DNA of 64,000 bases from Lampropedia puyangensis (GTDB lineage: Bacteria; Pseudomonadota; Gammaproteobacteria; Burkholderiales; Burkholderiaceae_C). This document shows positions 56,971 through 64,000 of the stretch, in pieces (within the stretch, counting starts at the first letter, position 1; each line of letters begins with the position of its first letter). The translations under genes and the position numbers were made by a program. Below the pieces are notes generated by a model. That model had not been told where the DNA came from, made no database searches, and saw only the letters and a list, made by a program, of their open reading frames with translations. Location of the stretch: contig NZ_STFG01000001.1 in the NCBI RefSeq assembly GCF_004833285.1, positions 372,001 to 436,000 of the forward strand, in the 5' to 3' direction.

Positions 56971-57285
56971 ATGAACGTTCCTTCCAATAACCATTTTCAA
57001 TTTATGCGTGATAACGTGGCACAAGCTGCTGACATGCTGCGTTTGTTGAGCAACGAACATCGGTTGCTAGTGCTTTGCTTACTGTTGGAACAGGGTGAAA
57101 TGTCGGTTACCGCCTTATTGGAGCACTTGGAGATTGGGCAGTCGGCACTGTCGCAACATCTGGCTAAATTGCGCGCTGCCCGTTTGGTGACCTATCGACG
57201 AGATGCGCAAGTGCTGTATTACCGTATCCAAAGCAACGATGTGAGCCAATTGATCGCCACGCTCAAGCAGATTTACTGCCCTTGA
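56971..57285 (+). CDS. ArsR-family repressor of the BigR/SqrR (persulfide-sensing) type
   Basis: 104 aa. ArsR winged helix: MLRLLSNEHRLLVLCLLLEQGEMSV, and recognition helix QSALSQHLAKLRAARLV. It lacks the arsenic/zinc ligand set. Its only two cysteines are C36 and C103, 67 residues apart, matching the Cys42/Cys108 thiol switch of BigR. Predicted to sense sulfide or persulfide and control the divergent DUF4395 gene; family placement is from pattern and not from alignment. Confidence 0.85.
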   Translation: MNVPSNNHFQFMRDNVAQAADMLRLLSNEHRLLVLCLLLEQGEMSVTALLEHLEIGQSALSQHLAKLRAARLVTYRRDAQVLYYRIQSNDVSQLIATLKQIYCP

Positions 57286-57503
57286 GGACTTGTTTGTATT
57301 GAGACCTTTGACTACACGTCTGCTTATGTCGCGCATGCGAGCTGGCACGTAAAGAAGAGATGTAGTGGCTTAGAACGTGCTTGCTATCGCCAAGTAGACC
57401 GCATTGGAATTCAAAAGGATGAGATGCGCGGCAAAAAGCGCAGTCGGGCTATCTGCCCGGCTTTAGAGTCTTACGCGACTGCGTGGAGAGCGTAAATACG
57501 TTC

Positions 57504-57842
57504 TTAGTTTCTGAATTCGATCTCAACGGTTTGATCCAGTTCTTGGCTGCTGCGGTAGGGCCAAGGGTTTGCGCGCCAAATGGCGGCAAGGACTGCACGA
57601 TCGTATTGACTGTTGCCACTTGATTGGTTGATCGCGGCAGTTCGTACGGTGCCATCGTGTGAGATGGTGGCCTTGACTTTGGCAGTGATACCGAGCGGTG
57701 TTTCTGCTGGCGTATTCAGATAACTGCGAATATGCAGAGCTAGGCGCGCGCTGTCTGTCTGGGCTGTTTGGCCGAGTGCTAAGAATGGCGTCAAGAGGAC
57801 GGAAAGTAAAAATGCAAAGTGCATCTGAATTCTTTTGGTCAT
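57504..57842 (-). CDS. Stand-alone TonB C-terminal domain (energy-transducer-like) protein
   Basis: 112 aa from the ATG at 57842; starts at 57857 or 57824 are also possible and none has a good Shine-Dalgarno. Signal-like hydrophobic segment MHFAFLLSVLLTPFLALGQ, then directly a TonB/TolA-type C-terminal domain: GITAKVKATISHDGTVRTAAINQSSG and YDRAVLAAIWRANPWP. There is no proline-rich periplasmic spacer and no ExbD-contacting anchor motif. May be secreted or anchored; function unknown. Confidence 0.8.
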   Translation of the reverse strand: MTKRIQMHFAFLLSVLLTPFLALGQTAQTDSARLALHIRSYLNTPAETPLGITAKVKATISHDGTVRTAAINQSSGNSQYDRAVLAAIWRANPWPYRSSQELDQTVEIEFRN

Positions 57843-57911
57843 AGAAACGTACCGCATTGCAGATCAGATGTGCCAACGTTCCCTTTTGCCATAAAGCGGC
57901 GAGAAGTGGTC

Positions 57912-57948
57912 AAAAGAAAAGGGGTTACGCCTTTAAGCGTAACCCCTT
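57912..57948 (-). terminator. Rho-independent terminator of tRNA-Met
   Basis: A 10-bp perfect stem GGGGTTACGC/GCGTAACCCC (57921-57946) with a 6-base loop. On the minus strand it is followed by TTTTCTTTT. It lies about 10 bp after the tRNA 3' end. Confidence 0.92.
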
Positions 57949-57954
57949 TGAATT

Positions 57955-58031
<77 letters not shown>

Positions 58032-58210
58032 AAAGACCGAGATTGTAGCGTGTATTTTTAGATTAAAAGATAAAAAGAAGAAAAAATTCAAAAAGGCAGT
58101 TGATGTGCGTGCAGCGTGAAGTTCTTTTTGATGGGGCCTTATCTGGATGTCATCAATCCCATCAATAAGTGGTTGGTTTATTGTGTGGAGGCGGGGCTCA
58201 GTCTGTTCTA

Positions 58211-59047
58211 TCAGATCAATTTGTCGCGCGGGGTCATGATTTTGCGCAAGGGTTTGACATTGGTGTGAGGTGAGTTGATGGTTTGCAGGCTTTCGCAGGC
58301 AGCACCTTCATTCCAGTCAGGCTCTTCAATTTCATCAAATATTTGGCGTAACTTTTCTCCCCAGCTTTTGCGTAGGTTACGAAAGTAGGCGTTGTCTTCT
58401 CCAATGCTGGCAACACGGCTTGCTGTAAACGCATCGCGTTCGTACACGACTAAATCCAGGGGCATACCGACAGACAGGTTGGATTTGAGCGTACTGTCCA
58501 TGGAGACTAGGGCGCATTTGGCAGCCTCGCCCAAGGGTAATTCTGGTGCAATCACCCGATCAAGCACAGGTTTGCCATATTTGAATTCACCGATTTGGAA
58601 AAATGGCGTTTCATTGGTGGCTTCAATGAAATTACCTGCCGCGTATACCTGAAATAAGCGCGGCGCTTCGCCATGGATCTGTCCGCCAAAGAGAAATGAG
58701 ACGTTGAAGTCAATGCCTGCTTTGCGAAGCTCATCGCCATCTCGCTCATGTAAATGGCGAACTGCAGCTCCCAGGATGCGTGCAGCCTCAAACATGCTCG
58801 TCGCATTCCAGATGGTGATGGGCGCGCCAGTGCTGGAGTCTTCAATTTGCTGTGTTTGGAGCAATTCACGAATCGTTTGCGTGATGCTGAGGTTGCCCGC
58901 TGAGAGTAGTGCCATGAAGCGACTACCTGTTTCTTCATAAAGCACCATCTTGCGAAAGGAGCTAATGTTGTCGAGTCCTGCATTGGTGCGTGAGTCGGAC
59001 AAAAACACAAGTCCGGCGTTTGTTTTGATGGCGACGCAGTAAGTCAT
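58211..59047 (-). CDS. Anbu, bacterial proteasome beta-subunit homologue
   Basis: 278 aa. Ntn-hydrolase of the Anbu type: Thr directly after the initiator Met (MTYCVAIKTNAGLVFLSDSRT), with Asp18 and Lys33 as catalytic partners, then AGNFIEATNETPFFQIGEFKYGKPVLDR and SMDSTLKSNLSVGMPLDL. Anbu assembles into large rings or helices, and peptidase activity has been hard to show. It is usually encoded with a transglutaminase-like gene, an alpha-E gene and an ATP-grasp gene; none of these sits beside it here. Divergent from the methyltransferase gene. Confidence 0.92.
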   Translation of the reverse strand: MTYCVAIKTNAGLVFLSDSRTNAGLDNISSFRKMVLYEETGSRFMALLSAGNLSITQTIRELLQTQQIEDSSTGAPITIWNATSMFEAARILGAAVRHLHERDGDELRKAGIDFNVSFLFGGQIHGEAPRLFQVYAAGNFIEATNETPFFQIGEFKYGKPVLDRVIAPELPLGEAAKCALVSMDSTLKSNLSVGMPLDLVVYERDAFTASRVASIGEDNAYFRNLRKSWGEKLRQIFDEIEEPDWNEGAACESLQTINSPHTNVKPLRKIMTPRDKLI

Positions 59048-59440
59048 GGTGTCAACAAATAAAAGCCATGGCCGCGTTGGTTGCTGGTATAGGCTGTTGT
59101 TGGGGGGCGTTGGTATTTGAAGCAGATCACAGAAAAGCGCTCGGGGCTAGGGCTGCGCGCTGCATGTGCAATGCTAAGTGTAGCGCCTATGCTTTTTCAG
59201 CGGCTACGGTCTTGAAGACGCGGTCAGGGAAAGGCGATGAGCGGTAGTAATGTGTGTTTGTACACAGAATCGAACAATCGAGCGTGTTGACTGCCTGTGG
59301 CGGCAGCATGCAAGCCAAAGGTGGCGTGCCACAATACAGACCTCTGTCGCGCTAAGGCCCGTTGAATTGATGGGTGGGGGCGGGCAGAAGATGTCTTTGT
59401 ATTGTTGTCTGCGTTGTCTGCTATGTCTGTCCCCTTCAAG
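59048..59440. other. Divergent intergenic region, Anbu / TrmH-family gene
   Basis: About 390 bp. Minus-strand frames through it (up to 122 codons) show no family features. I see only a short TGTGT/ACACA repeat and no convincing hairpin. Promoters of both genes are expected here. Confidence 0.45.
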
Positions 59441-60235
59441 ATGATCACTATTTCCTCTCGCGAGAATGCCCAGGTAAAGGCTTGGCGCAGGCTTGCACAA
59501 GAGCCGCATGCTTACCGCAAAACGGGGCAGGTTTGGCTGGAAGGGGAGCATTTGTGCAGTGTGGCGAAGCAAGCGTGTGTGCCTGTGCAGGCATTGGTGT
59601 TGTCGCAGTCACGCTGGGATGCCGGTGAGCTGGAGCAATGGCTTCCTGCTGCCCTGCCCAATGGCGCGGCTGGGCAGCGTTTATCTGTTGTTGTGCTCGA
59701 TGATGCTTTGTTTGCGCATGTCAGCGGGCTGGAGAGTGCGGCAGGCCTCGCTTATGTCATGCCCTGTGGAGATGAGGTTCTGACTGCACAGCCAGGGCAA
59801 CCAACGGTGGTGCTTGATCGCTTGCAGGATGCAGGCAATGTGGGGGCGATTTTGCGGTGTGCGGCTGCATTTGGTTTCAAACAGATTGTGGCCGTTCAAG
59901 GCACTGCAGCACTGTGGTCCCCTAAGGTGTTGCGTGCAGGTATGGGCGCCCATTTTGGCCTGCGATTAGTTGAGCAAGCACAACCTCAGGATGTGCTTGC
60001 ATTGCAGGTGCCTTTGCTGATTACCAGCTCACATGAAGGGGCGTATTTGCATCAGGCGGATTTGCCATGGCCTTGCGCTTGGGTAATGGGGCATGAGGGG
60101 CAGGGCGTTGGGGCTGCGTTAAGTGCGCTGGCGCATACGCCTGTACGCATTGCGCAGCCAGGCGGGCAAGAATCGTTGAATGTGGCAACTGCTGCGGCCA
60201 TATGCTTGCATGCGAGCGCAGCTGCGTGGGCGTGA
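59441..60235 (+). CDS. TrmH/SpoU-family RNA 2'-O-methyltransferase
   Basis: 264 aa from the ATG at 59441 (MITISSRENAQVKAWRRLAQ); an in-frame ATG at 59423 is possible. N-terminal substrate-binding domain, then the SPOUT knot: motif 1 LDRLQDAGNVGAILRCAAAFG, motif 2 WVMGHEGQGVG, motif 3 GGQESLNVATAAAICLH. SAM-dependent methylation of rRNA or tRNA ribose; the site is not predictable. Followed by murJ after 65 bp. Confidence 0.92.
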   Translation: MITISSRENAQVKAWRRLAQEPHAYRKTGQVWLEGEHLCSVAKQACVPVQALVLSQSRWDAGELEQWLPAALPNGAAGQRLSVVVLDDALFAHVSGLESAAGLAYVMPCGDEVLTAQPGQPTVVLDRLQDAGNVGAILRCAAAFGFKQIVAVQGTAALWSPKVLRAGMGAHFGLRLVEQAQPQDVLALQVPLLITSSHEGAYLHQADLPWPCAWVMGHEGQGVGAALSALAHTPVRIAQPGGQESLNVATAAAICLHASAAAWA

Positions 60236-60300
60236 TTGCCACTGCCCTATGAAAGGGGCTTCGTACTTCTTTTGGTTTTTGAGGGCGCCCCATCGAGGCG

Positions 60301-61887
60301 ATGCCTGTGTCACTTTTTAAAGCAGCTTCTACCGTTTCTGTTCTGACCTTGTTTTCTCGCGTGACAGGACTGGCACGTGACTTGTTGATGGCAACCCTGT
60401 TTGGTGCCAACGCCTTAACCGACGCCTTCAATGTGGCGTTTCGCATTCCCAATTTGTTTCGGCGTTTGTTTGCTGAGGGCGCATTCAGTCAAGCCTTTGT
60501 GCCTGTCTTGGCGGGTACGCGTGCGCAAGAGGGCGATGCGGCAACCAAGCAATTGATCGACCGTGTCGCTACTGTATTGGCGTGGGTATTGTTGTTGTTT
60601 AGCGTTTTGGGGGTATTGGCCGCGCCATTGCTGGTGTGGTTGTTGGCCAGTGGCTTGCGTCAAGAAGGGGATTCGTTTGATGCTGCGGTGATGATGACGC
60701 GTTGGATGTTTCCTTATATCGCATGCATGTCCTTGGTGGCTTTGTCTGCTGGTGTGCTCAATACGTGGTGTCGCTACGCGGTGCCTGCGGCTACCCCGGT
60801 GTTGCTCAATATCAGCATGATTGTTGCTGCGATCATCTTGGCGCCTTGGTTTGTGCGTCACGGCATTGAGCCTATTTATGCCATGGCTGTGGGTGTAATG
60901 GCGGGGGGCATATTGCAATTGGCGGTGCAAATTCCGGCACTCAAAAAAATGGGGCTGTTGCCACGCCTTGCCTGGCGGCCGAGCCAGATACGAATAGCTT
61001 GGCACGATGGTGGTGTGCGGCGCATTTTGGGCTTGATGGCACCCGCTTTGCTGGGTGTGGGGGTGGCGCAAATTTCTTTGATGATCAACACACAAATTGC
61101 TTCGTATTTGCAACCGGGTAGCGTGACTTGGTTGTTTTATGCCGATCGGTTGATGGAATTCCCTACTGCCTTATTGGGCGTGGCTTTAGGTGTTGTATTG
61201 ACGCCGCATTTGGCTGCGGCCAAAGCGGCGCAAGACAGCAGCAATTACTCCGCCATGCTGGATTGGGGCTTGCGTATGGTTTTTACCTTGGCCTTGCCTT
61301 GTGCTGTGGGGCTGCTCTTTTTTGCCAAACCATTGGTGGCCAGCCTGTTTCATTACGGGGCATTGCATGATTCCGATGTGACGAACATTGCCACGGCCTT
61401 GATGGGTTATGGCGTGGGCCTGTTGGGGTTAGTAGCAATCAAGGTGCTGGCGCCAGGCTATTACGCCAGCCAGGATATGCGTACACCCGTCAAGGTGGCA
61501 GTGTTTGTATTGGTACTAACGCAGGCATTTAACGCGGCCTTGGTGCCTGTTTTGGGGCATGCAGGGCTGGCGCTATCCATTGGTTTGGGGGCGCTGGTCA
61601 ATGCGCTGTGGTTGCTGATAGGTTTGGTGCGGCGCGGCGCCTATATGCCTACGCCAGGTTGGGGGCGGTTTGGTTTTCAGGTGCTGGCCGGTTTGATTGC
61701 CTTGGCCATGTTCTTGTGGTGGGCATCGCAGTGGCTTGATTGGGTGGCTCTGCGTCAAACCCCGTGGTTGCGTATTGCACATTTGAGTTGGATGTTGGCT
61801 GCATCTGCTGTGGTGTACTTCGGCGTGCTATGGGCCGCGCGCTGTGACTTGCGCGGTTTGCTGCGTATTTCGCGTCGCTTGGGTTAA
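60301..61887 (+). CDS. murJ: Lipid II flippase MurJ
   Basis: 528 aa, about fourteen membrane helices, MOP superfamily. N-terminal block ASTVSVLTLFSRVTGLARDLL, then the conserved NLFRRLFAEGAFSQAFVPV with the functionally important arginines in the first two helices, and GALVNALWLLIGLVRRG near the end. Flips lipid II across the inner membrane for peptidoglycan synthesis. Confidence 0.97.
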   Translation: MPVSLFKAASTVSVLTLFSRVTGLARDLLMATLFGANALTDAFNVAFRIPNLFRRLFAEGAFSQAFVPVLAGTRAQEGDAATKQLIDRVATVLAWVLLLFSVLGVLAAPLLVWLLASGLRQEGDSFDAAVMMTRWMFPYIACMSLVALSAGVLNTWCRYAVPAATPVLLNISMIVAAIILAPWFVRHGIEPIYAMAVGVMAGGILQLAVQIPALKKMGLLPRLAWRPSQIRIAWHDGGVRRILGLMAPALLGVGVAQISLMINTQIASYLQPGSVTWLFYADRLMEFPTALLGVALGVVLTPHLAAAKAAQDSSNYSAMLDWGLRMVFTLALPCAVGLLFFAKPLVASLFHYGALHDSDVTNIATALMGYGVGLLGLVAIKVLAPGYYASQDMRTPVKVAVFVLVLTQAFNAALVPVLGHAGLALSIGLGALVNALWLLIGLVRRGAYMPTPGWGRFGFQVLAGLIALAMFLWWASQWLDWVALRQTPWLRIAHLSWMLAASAVVYFGVLWAARCDLRGLLRISRRLG

Positions 61888-62068
61888 TACGCAGGCCAAG
61901 CGATAGAGCTGGGATAGAGCTGCGACAGGGCTGTGTTTTGTTTGCCCGGCTCTGTCGGGTTTTGCATGCGCTGCTACACTGTTTTTGAGTGCTGCGGTGG
62001 CTTGCTGCCATCTGCATGCAGTGAATGTGCATGAGCCCCAGGCCCCACAACGTGATGTGACCGACCCG

Positions 62069-62917
62069 ATGCGTTTGAACTTGCTTCCTCCTTCTCCCCT
62101 TGAGTATTTCACTAGCCTAGTGCAAAGCGATGCTGAGCTGCCGCTGTTGGAAGCGGTGGTTAGTTTGGCTCAGGACGAATACCCTGATCTGGATTTGGAG
62201 CATAGCCTCTCGGTGGTAGACAAGATGCAGTCGCGCCTGCGCAAGCGCAATGCGCAAAACGGCTCTGTGCTGGAGCGAATTCACCAATTGAACCAGTTTT
62301 TCTATGGTGAGCTGGGCTTTGCACTCAACACCAACGATTACTACGATCCTGATAACAGCTACCTGCACCATGTGTTGGAGACAAGGCGTGGCATTCCTAT
62401 CTCGATTGGGGTGCTGTGGTTGGAGCTGGCCCGCAGTATCGGCTTAGATGTCTATGGAGTTTCATTTCCGGGACACTTCATGCTCAAGGTATTGTTGGCA
62501 CAAGGGCAGGTCATTCTTGACCCTTTAACGGGTAAGTCGTTTTCCAGTCAAGAGCTCACCCATCAGTTGCAAGCGCAAATTCCACGCTTATCGCTGTACA
62601 ACGAAGAAACCATGCCGCTGGGGCTTTTCTTGCAAAGCGCCTCGCCGCGTGAGATCCTCACGCGTATGCTGCGTAACCTCAAAGAAATATTCCGCGTGCA
62701 GCAAGATGGGGCAAGGCAACTGGCCGTGATGGAGCGTCTAGTGATCTTGCTGCCCAAAGATTGGATCGAGCGCCGCGACCGTGGTCTGGCTTATGAAGCC
62801 GTTGGCCGCACGCAAGAGGCCATGGTTGATTTTCAGTCTTATCTGGATTTTTCCAGGGAAGCTTTGGATGCAACCGAGATTGCGCAAAAGCTGCAGGCGC
62901 TGAAAAATCAAGCTTGA
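62069..62917 (+). CDS. SirB1-family transglutaminase-like protein with TPR-type tail
   Basis: 282 aa from the ATG at 62069 (MRLNLLPPSPLEYFTSLVQSD). Transglutaminase-core-like segment LNTNDYYDPDNSYLHHVLETRRGIPISIGVLWLELARSIGLDVYGVSFPGHFMLKV; the usual catalytic Cys is replaced (PISIGVLW), as is typical of SirB1. Then a TPR-like C-terminus (ERRDRGLAYEAVGRTQEAMVDFQSYL). Physiological role unsettled. Confidence 0.9.
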   Translation: MRLNLLPPSPLEYFTSLVQSDAELPLLEAVVSLAQDEYPDLDLEHSLSVVDKMQSRLRKRNAQNGSVLERIHQLNQFFYGELGFALNTNDYYDPDNSYLHHVLETRRGIPISIGVLWLELARSIGLDVYGVSFPGHFMLKVLLAQGQVILDPLTGKSFSSQELTHQLQAQIPRLSLYNEETMPLGLFLQSASPREILTRMLRNLKEIFRVQQDGARQLAVMERLVILLPKDWIERRDRGLAYEAVGRTQEAMVDFQSYLDFSREALDATEIAQKLQALKNQA

Positions 62918-62945
62918 GTTCGGCTGCTGTTGGTGGTGTTTCTTC

Positions 62946-64000
62946 TCAAATATCCTCTAGCAATGCGTAGGGAACTGCTTTGATGGAAATAGGGGTTTCC
63001 ATTGGAGCTTCTCCTTGCGCTTGTGCTTCGGTGTGCCGAATGACCAGGTGCTGGGCTGCAGTGTCGGTTTTGATGGAAATGAGTGCATCGAATGATCCGT
63101 TTGCGCTGGCCGGATCCTGTGCGACTTGCACAACAGTGCCGCAAGGTTGCTCGAGATCTTCTGTGCTGTAAATTTCTGCCCCGGTCGCTGGTACTGGCAG
63201 CTTTTGGCCGTGGGCTAGATAGGTTCGGCGTTTGATGGCTCCTCTGAATTGGCTGCGTGCGACCACTTCTTGGCCTGGATAGCAGCCTTTTTTGAAATTG
63301 ATACCGCCGACGGACTCGTAGTTGAGCATTTGGGGGACAAACAAATCGACCACTGGGGCGCTGATGGTGGCTATGCCAGATAGCACTTCAGACCATGCCC
63401 ATGTTTTTGCCAAGATATCTTGCTTGTCTGGCGCTGCGAGGTCTGCAATGCAGGCTGGAAGTTGTGCTTGGCTTGGTTGAATGTAGAGTGCCCGAGGTTG
63501 CTGTGCTGCAGGGTAAAGGGTGATCGACCATGCTGGCACGTGGGTGGATTCAGGTTCAACGCCGCCGGCGTCAACAGCTTTCGGTTGTGGGCCTGTTTGC
63601 GCATCGGTGTTGCTAAAACATTGCCATGGCATGAATTCTTCTACGGTATTGCCATGCATAGACTGCACGACGGTGCTGACTGCTTGGCCTAAAGCGCCGA
63701 GGAGCTGCCATTGCCCACTGGCATCGATGATTTTGACTTTTGCACGCAGGATGAACATGGAGAGGCGCTTTTGCACCGCAGCCAAAATGCTGTGGTGCAC
63801 GAACAGGAGCACATCGTGCGGTCCATAGCGCACAGCAATAAAACTCGCTTGCATGCGGCCTTTGGCGCTGAGAAATGCGGCCAAGCGTGCTTGGTTGTGC
63901 TTGAGCAGGGCAAAGTCGTTGCTCAGCTGTCCTTGTAGGAAACTCAAGGTGTCTGGGCCCGTGCAATGGAGTACGCCGATATCGGGCACGGGGGTGATGG
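62946..64000 (-). CDS. ygfZ: Folate-binding Fe-S cluster repair protein YgfZ, 5' end cut by window
   Basis: At least 351 codons; the frame is still open at the right edge (the GTG at 63989 is unlikely to be the start, because family N-termini are 10-30 residues longer). GCV-T/aminomethyltransferase-like fold: GVLHCTGPDTLSFLQGQLSND and the YgfZ signature K-G-C-Y-P-G-Q-E in INFKKGCYPGQEVVAR. Uses tetrahydrofolate in maintaining certain Fe-S enzymes, such as the tRNA thiotransferase MiaB. Convergent with the SirB1-like gene. Confidence 0.95.
   Translation of the reverse strand, partial: ITPVPDIGVLHCTGPDTLSFLQGQLSNDFALLKHNQARLAAFLSAKGRMQASFIAVRYGPHDVLLFVHHSILAAVQKRLSMFILRAKVKIIDASGQWQLLGALGQAVSTVVQSMHGNTVEEFMPWQCFSNTDAQTGPQPKAVDAGGVEPESTHVPAWSITLYPAAQQPRALYIQPSQAQLPACIADLAAPDKQDILAKTWAWSEVLSGIATISAPVVDLFVPQMLNYESVGGINFKKGCYPGQEVVARSQFRGAIKRRTYLAHGQKLPVPATGAEIYSTEDLEQPCGTVVQVAQDPASANGSFDALISIKTDTAAQHLVIRHTEAQAQGEAPMETPISIKAVPYALLEDI

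Noticed and set aside
58080-58210. Possible second RNA gene or leader beside tRNA-Met
   Set aside because: The stretch is AT-rich but has no tRNA arms, no hairpin with T-tract and no coding frame.
61945-61963. CCCG/CGGG stem followed by TTTT after murJ, a possible terminator
   Set aside because: Only four base pairs with a short T-run; too weak to call.

Overview
The window is a continuous stretch of bacterial chromosome. Gene content and protein style point to a betaproteobacterium of the order Burkholderiales, probably Comamonadaceae or a near relative. The indicators are two full LIV-type ABC transporter clusters, a Bug/TctC periplasmic binding protein, the exbB-exbD-lpxK order, a DUF455 protein, a PilV/W/X/Y1 minor-pilin operon and a betaproteobacterial-looking tRNA-Met. 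This placement is inference from recognised families; no rRNA or other marker is present. I see no insertion sequence, prophage, integrase or CRISPR array, and no clearly broken gene. The genes at both edges (pilY1, ygfZ) are cut by the window.

Layout. 1-3016 (minus): type IV pilus minor-pilin operon fimT-pilV-pilW-pilX-pilY1. 3184-10017 (minus): LIV transporter 1 (livK-livH-livM-livG-livF) plus a second, separately terminated livK. 10368-11864 (plus): an enoyl-CoA hydratase-like protein and a low-molecular-weight tyrosine phosphatase. 11915-14557 (minus): mutS. 14957-19881 (plus): LIV-type transporter 2 (livG-livF-binding protein-livH-livM) with a degenerate Walker A in its LivF. 20060-27855: queA, lpxK-exbD-exbB, dacB, tsaB, a small membrane protein and a LysR regulator. 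27880-31810: a serine hydrolase, hslO, a gamma-carbonic anhydrase and a DUF455 protein. 31844-38468: an apparent hydantoin-utilisation locus (N-carbamoyl-D-amino acid hydrolase, PLP dehydratase, VOC protein, D-hydantoinase, 2-hydroxyacid dehydrogenase) with a divergent LysR gene. 38490-42839: mntR and a divergent Mn/Fe ABC transporter sitABCD with two MntR-type operators between them. 42846-44515: a YbjQ-YbjQ-M48 peptidase operon. 44693-47082: gapA and sstT. 47326-51474: the grpE-dnaK-dnaJ heat-shock cluster with two visible sigma-32 promoters. 51556-56273: a membrane EEP nuclease/phosphatase and a CMD-TctC-SDR unit under a divergent LysR gene. 56288-57285: a DUF4395 protein and a BigR/SqrR-like ArsR repressor. 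57504-64000: a stand-alone TonB C-terminal domain protein, tRNA-Met, a lone Anbu proteasome homologue, an rRNA-type methyltransferase, murJ, a SirB1-like protein and ygfZ.

How the genes work together. Uptake dominates: two LIV transporters, SitABCD, SstT, a Bug protein and ExbBD energisation. The hydantoin locus reads as a route from hydantoins through N-carbamoyl-D-amino acids to D-amino acids, then possibly keto acids and hydroxy acids. Several regulators have recognisable operator-like palindromes beside them (MntR, three LysR proteins, the BigR-like ArsR). The items most worth following up are the composite degenerate ATP site predicted for LIV transporter 2, the solitary Anbu gene, the hydantoin locus composition, the BigR-like/DUF4395 pair, the YbjQ-YbjQ-M48 operon and an orphan plus-strand terminator that may end a small RNA near 8800.
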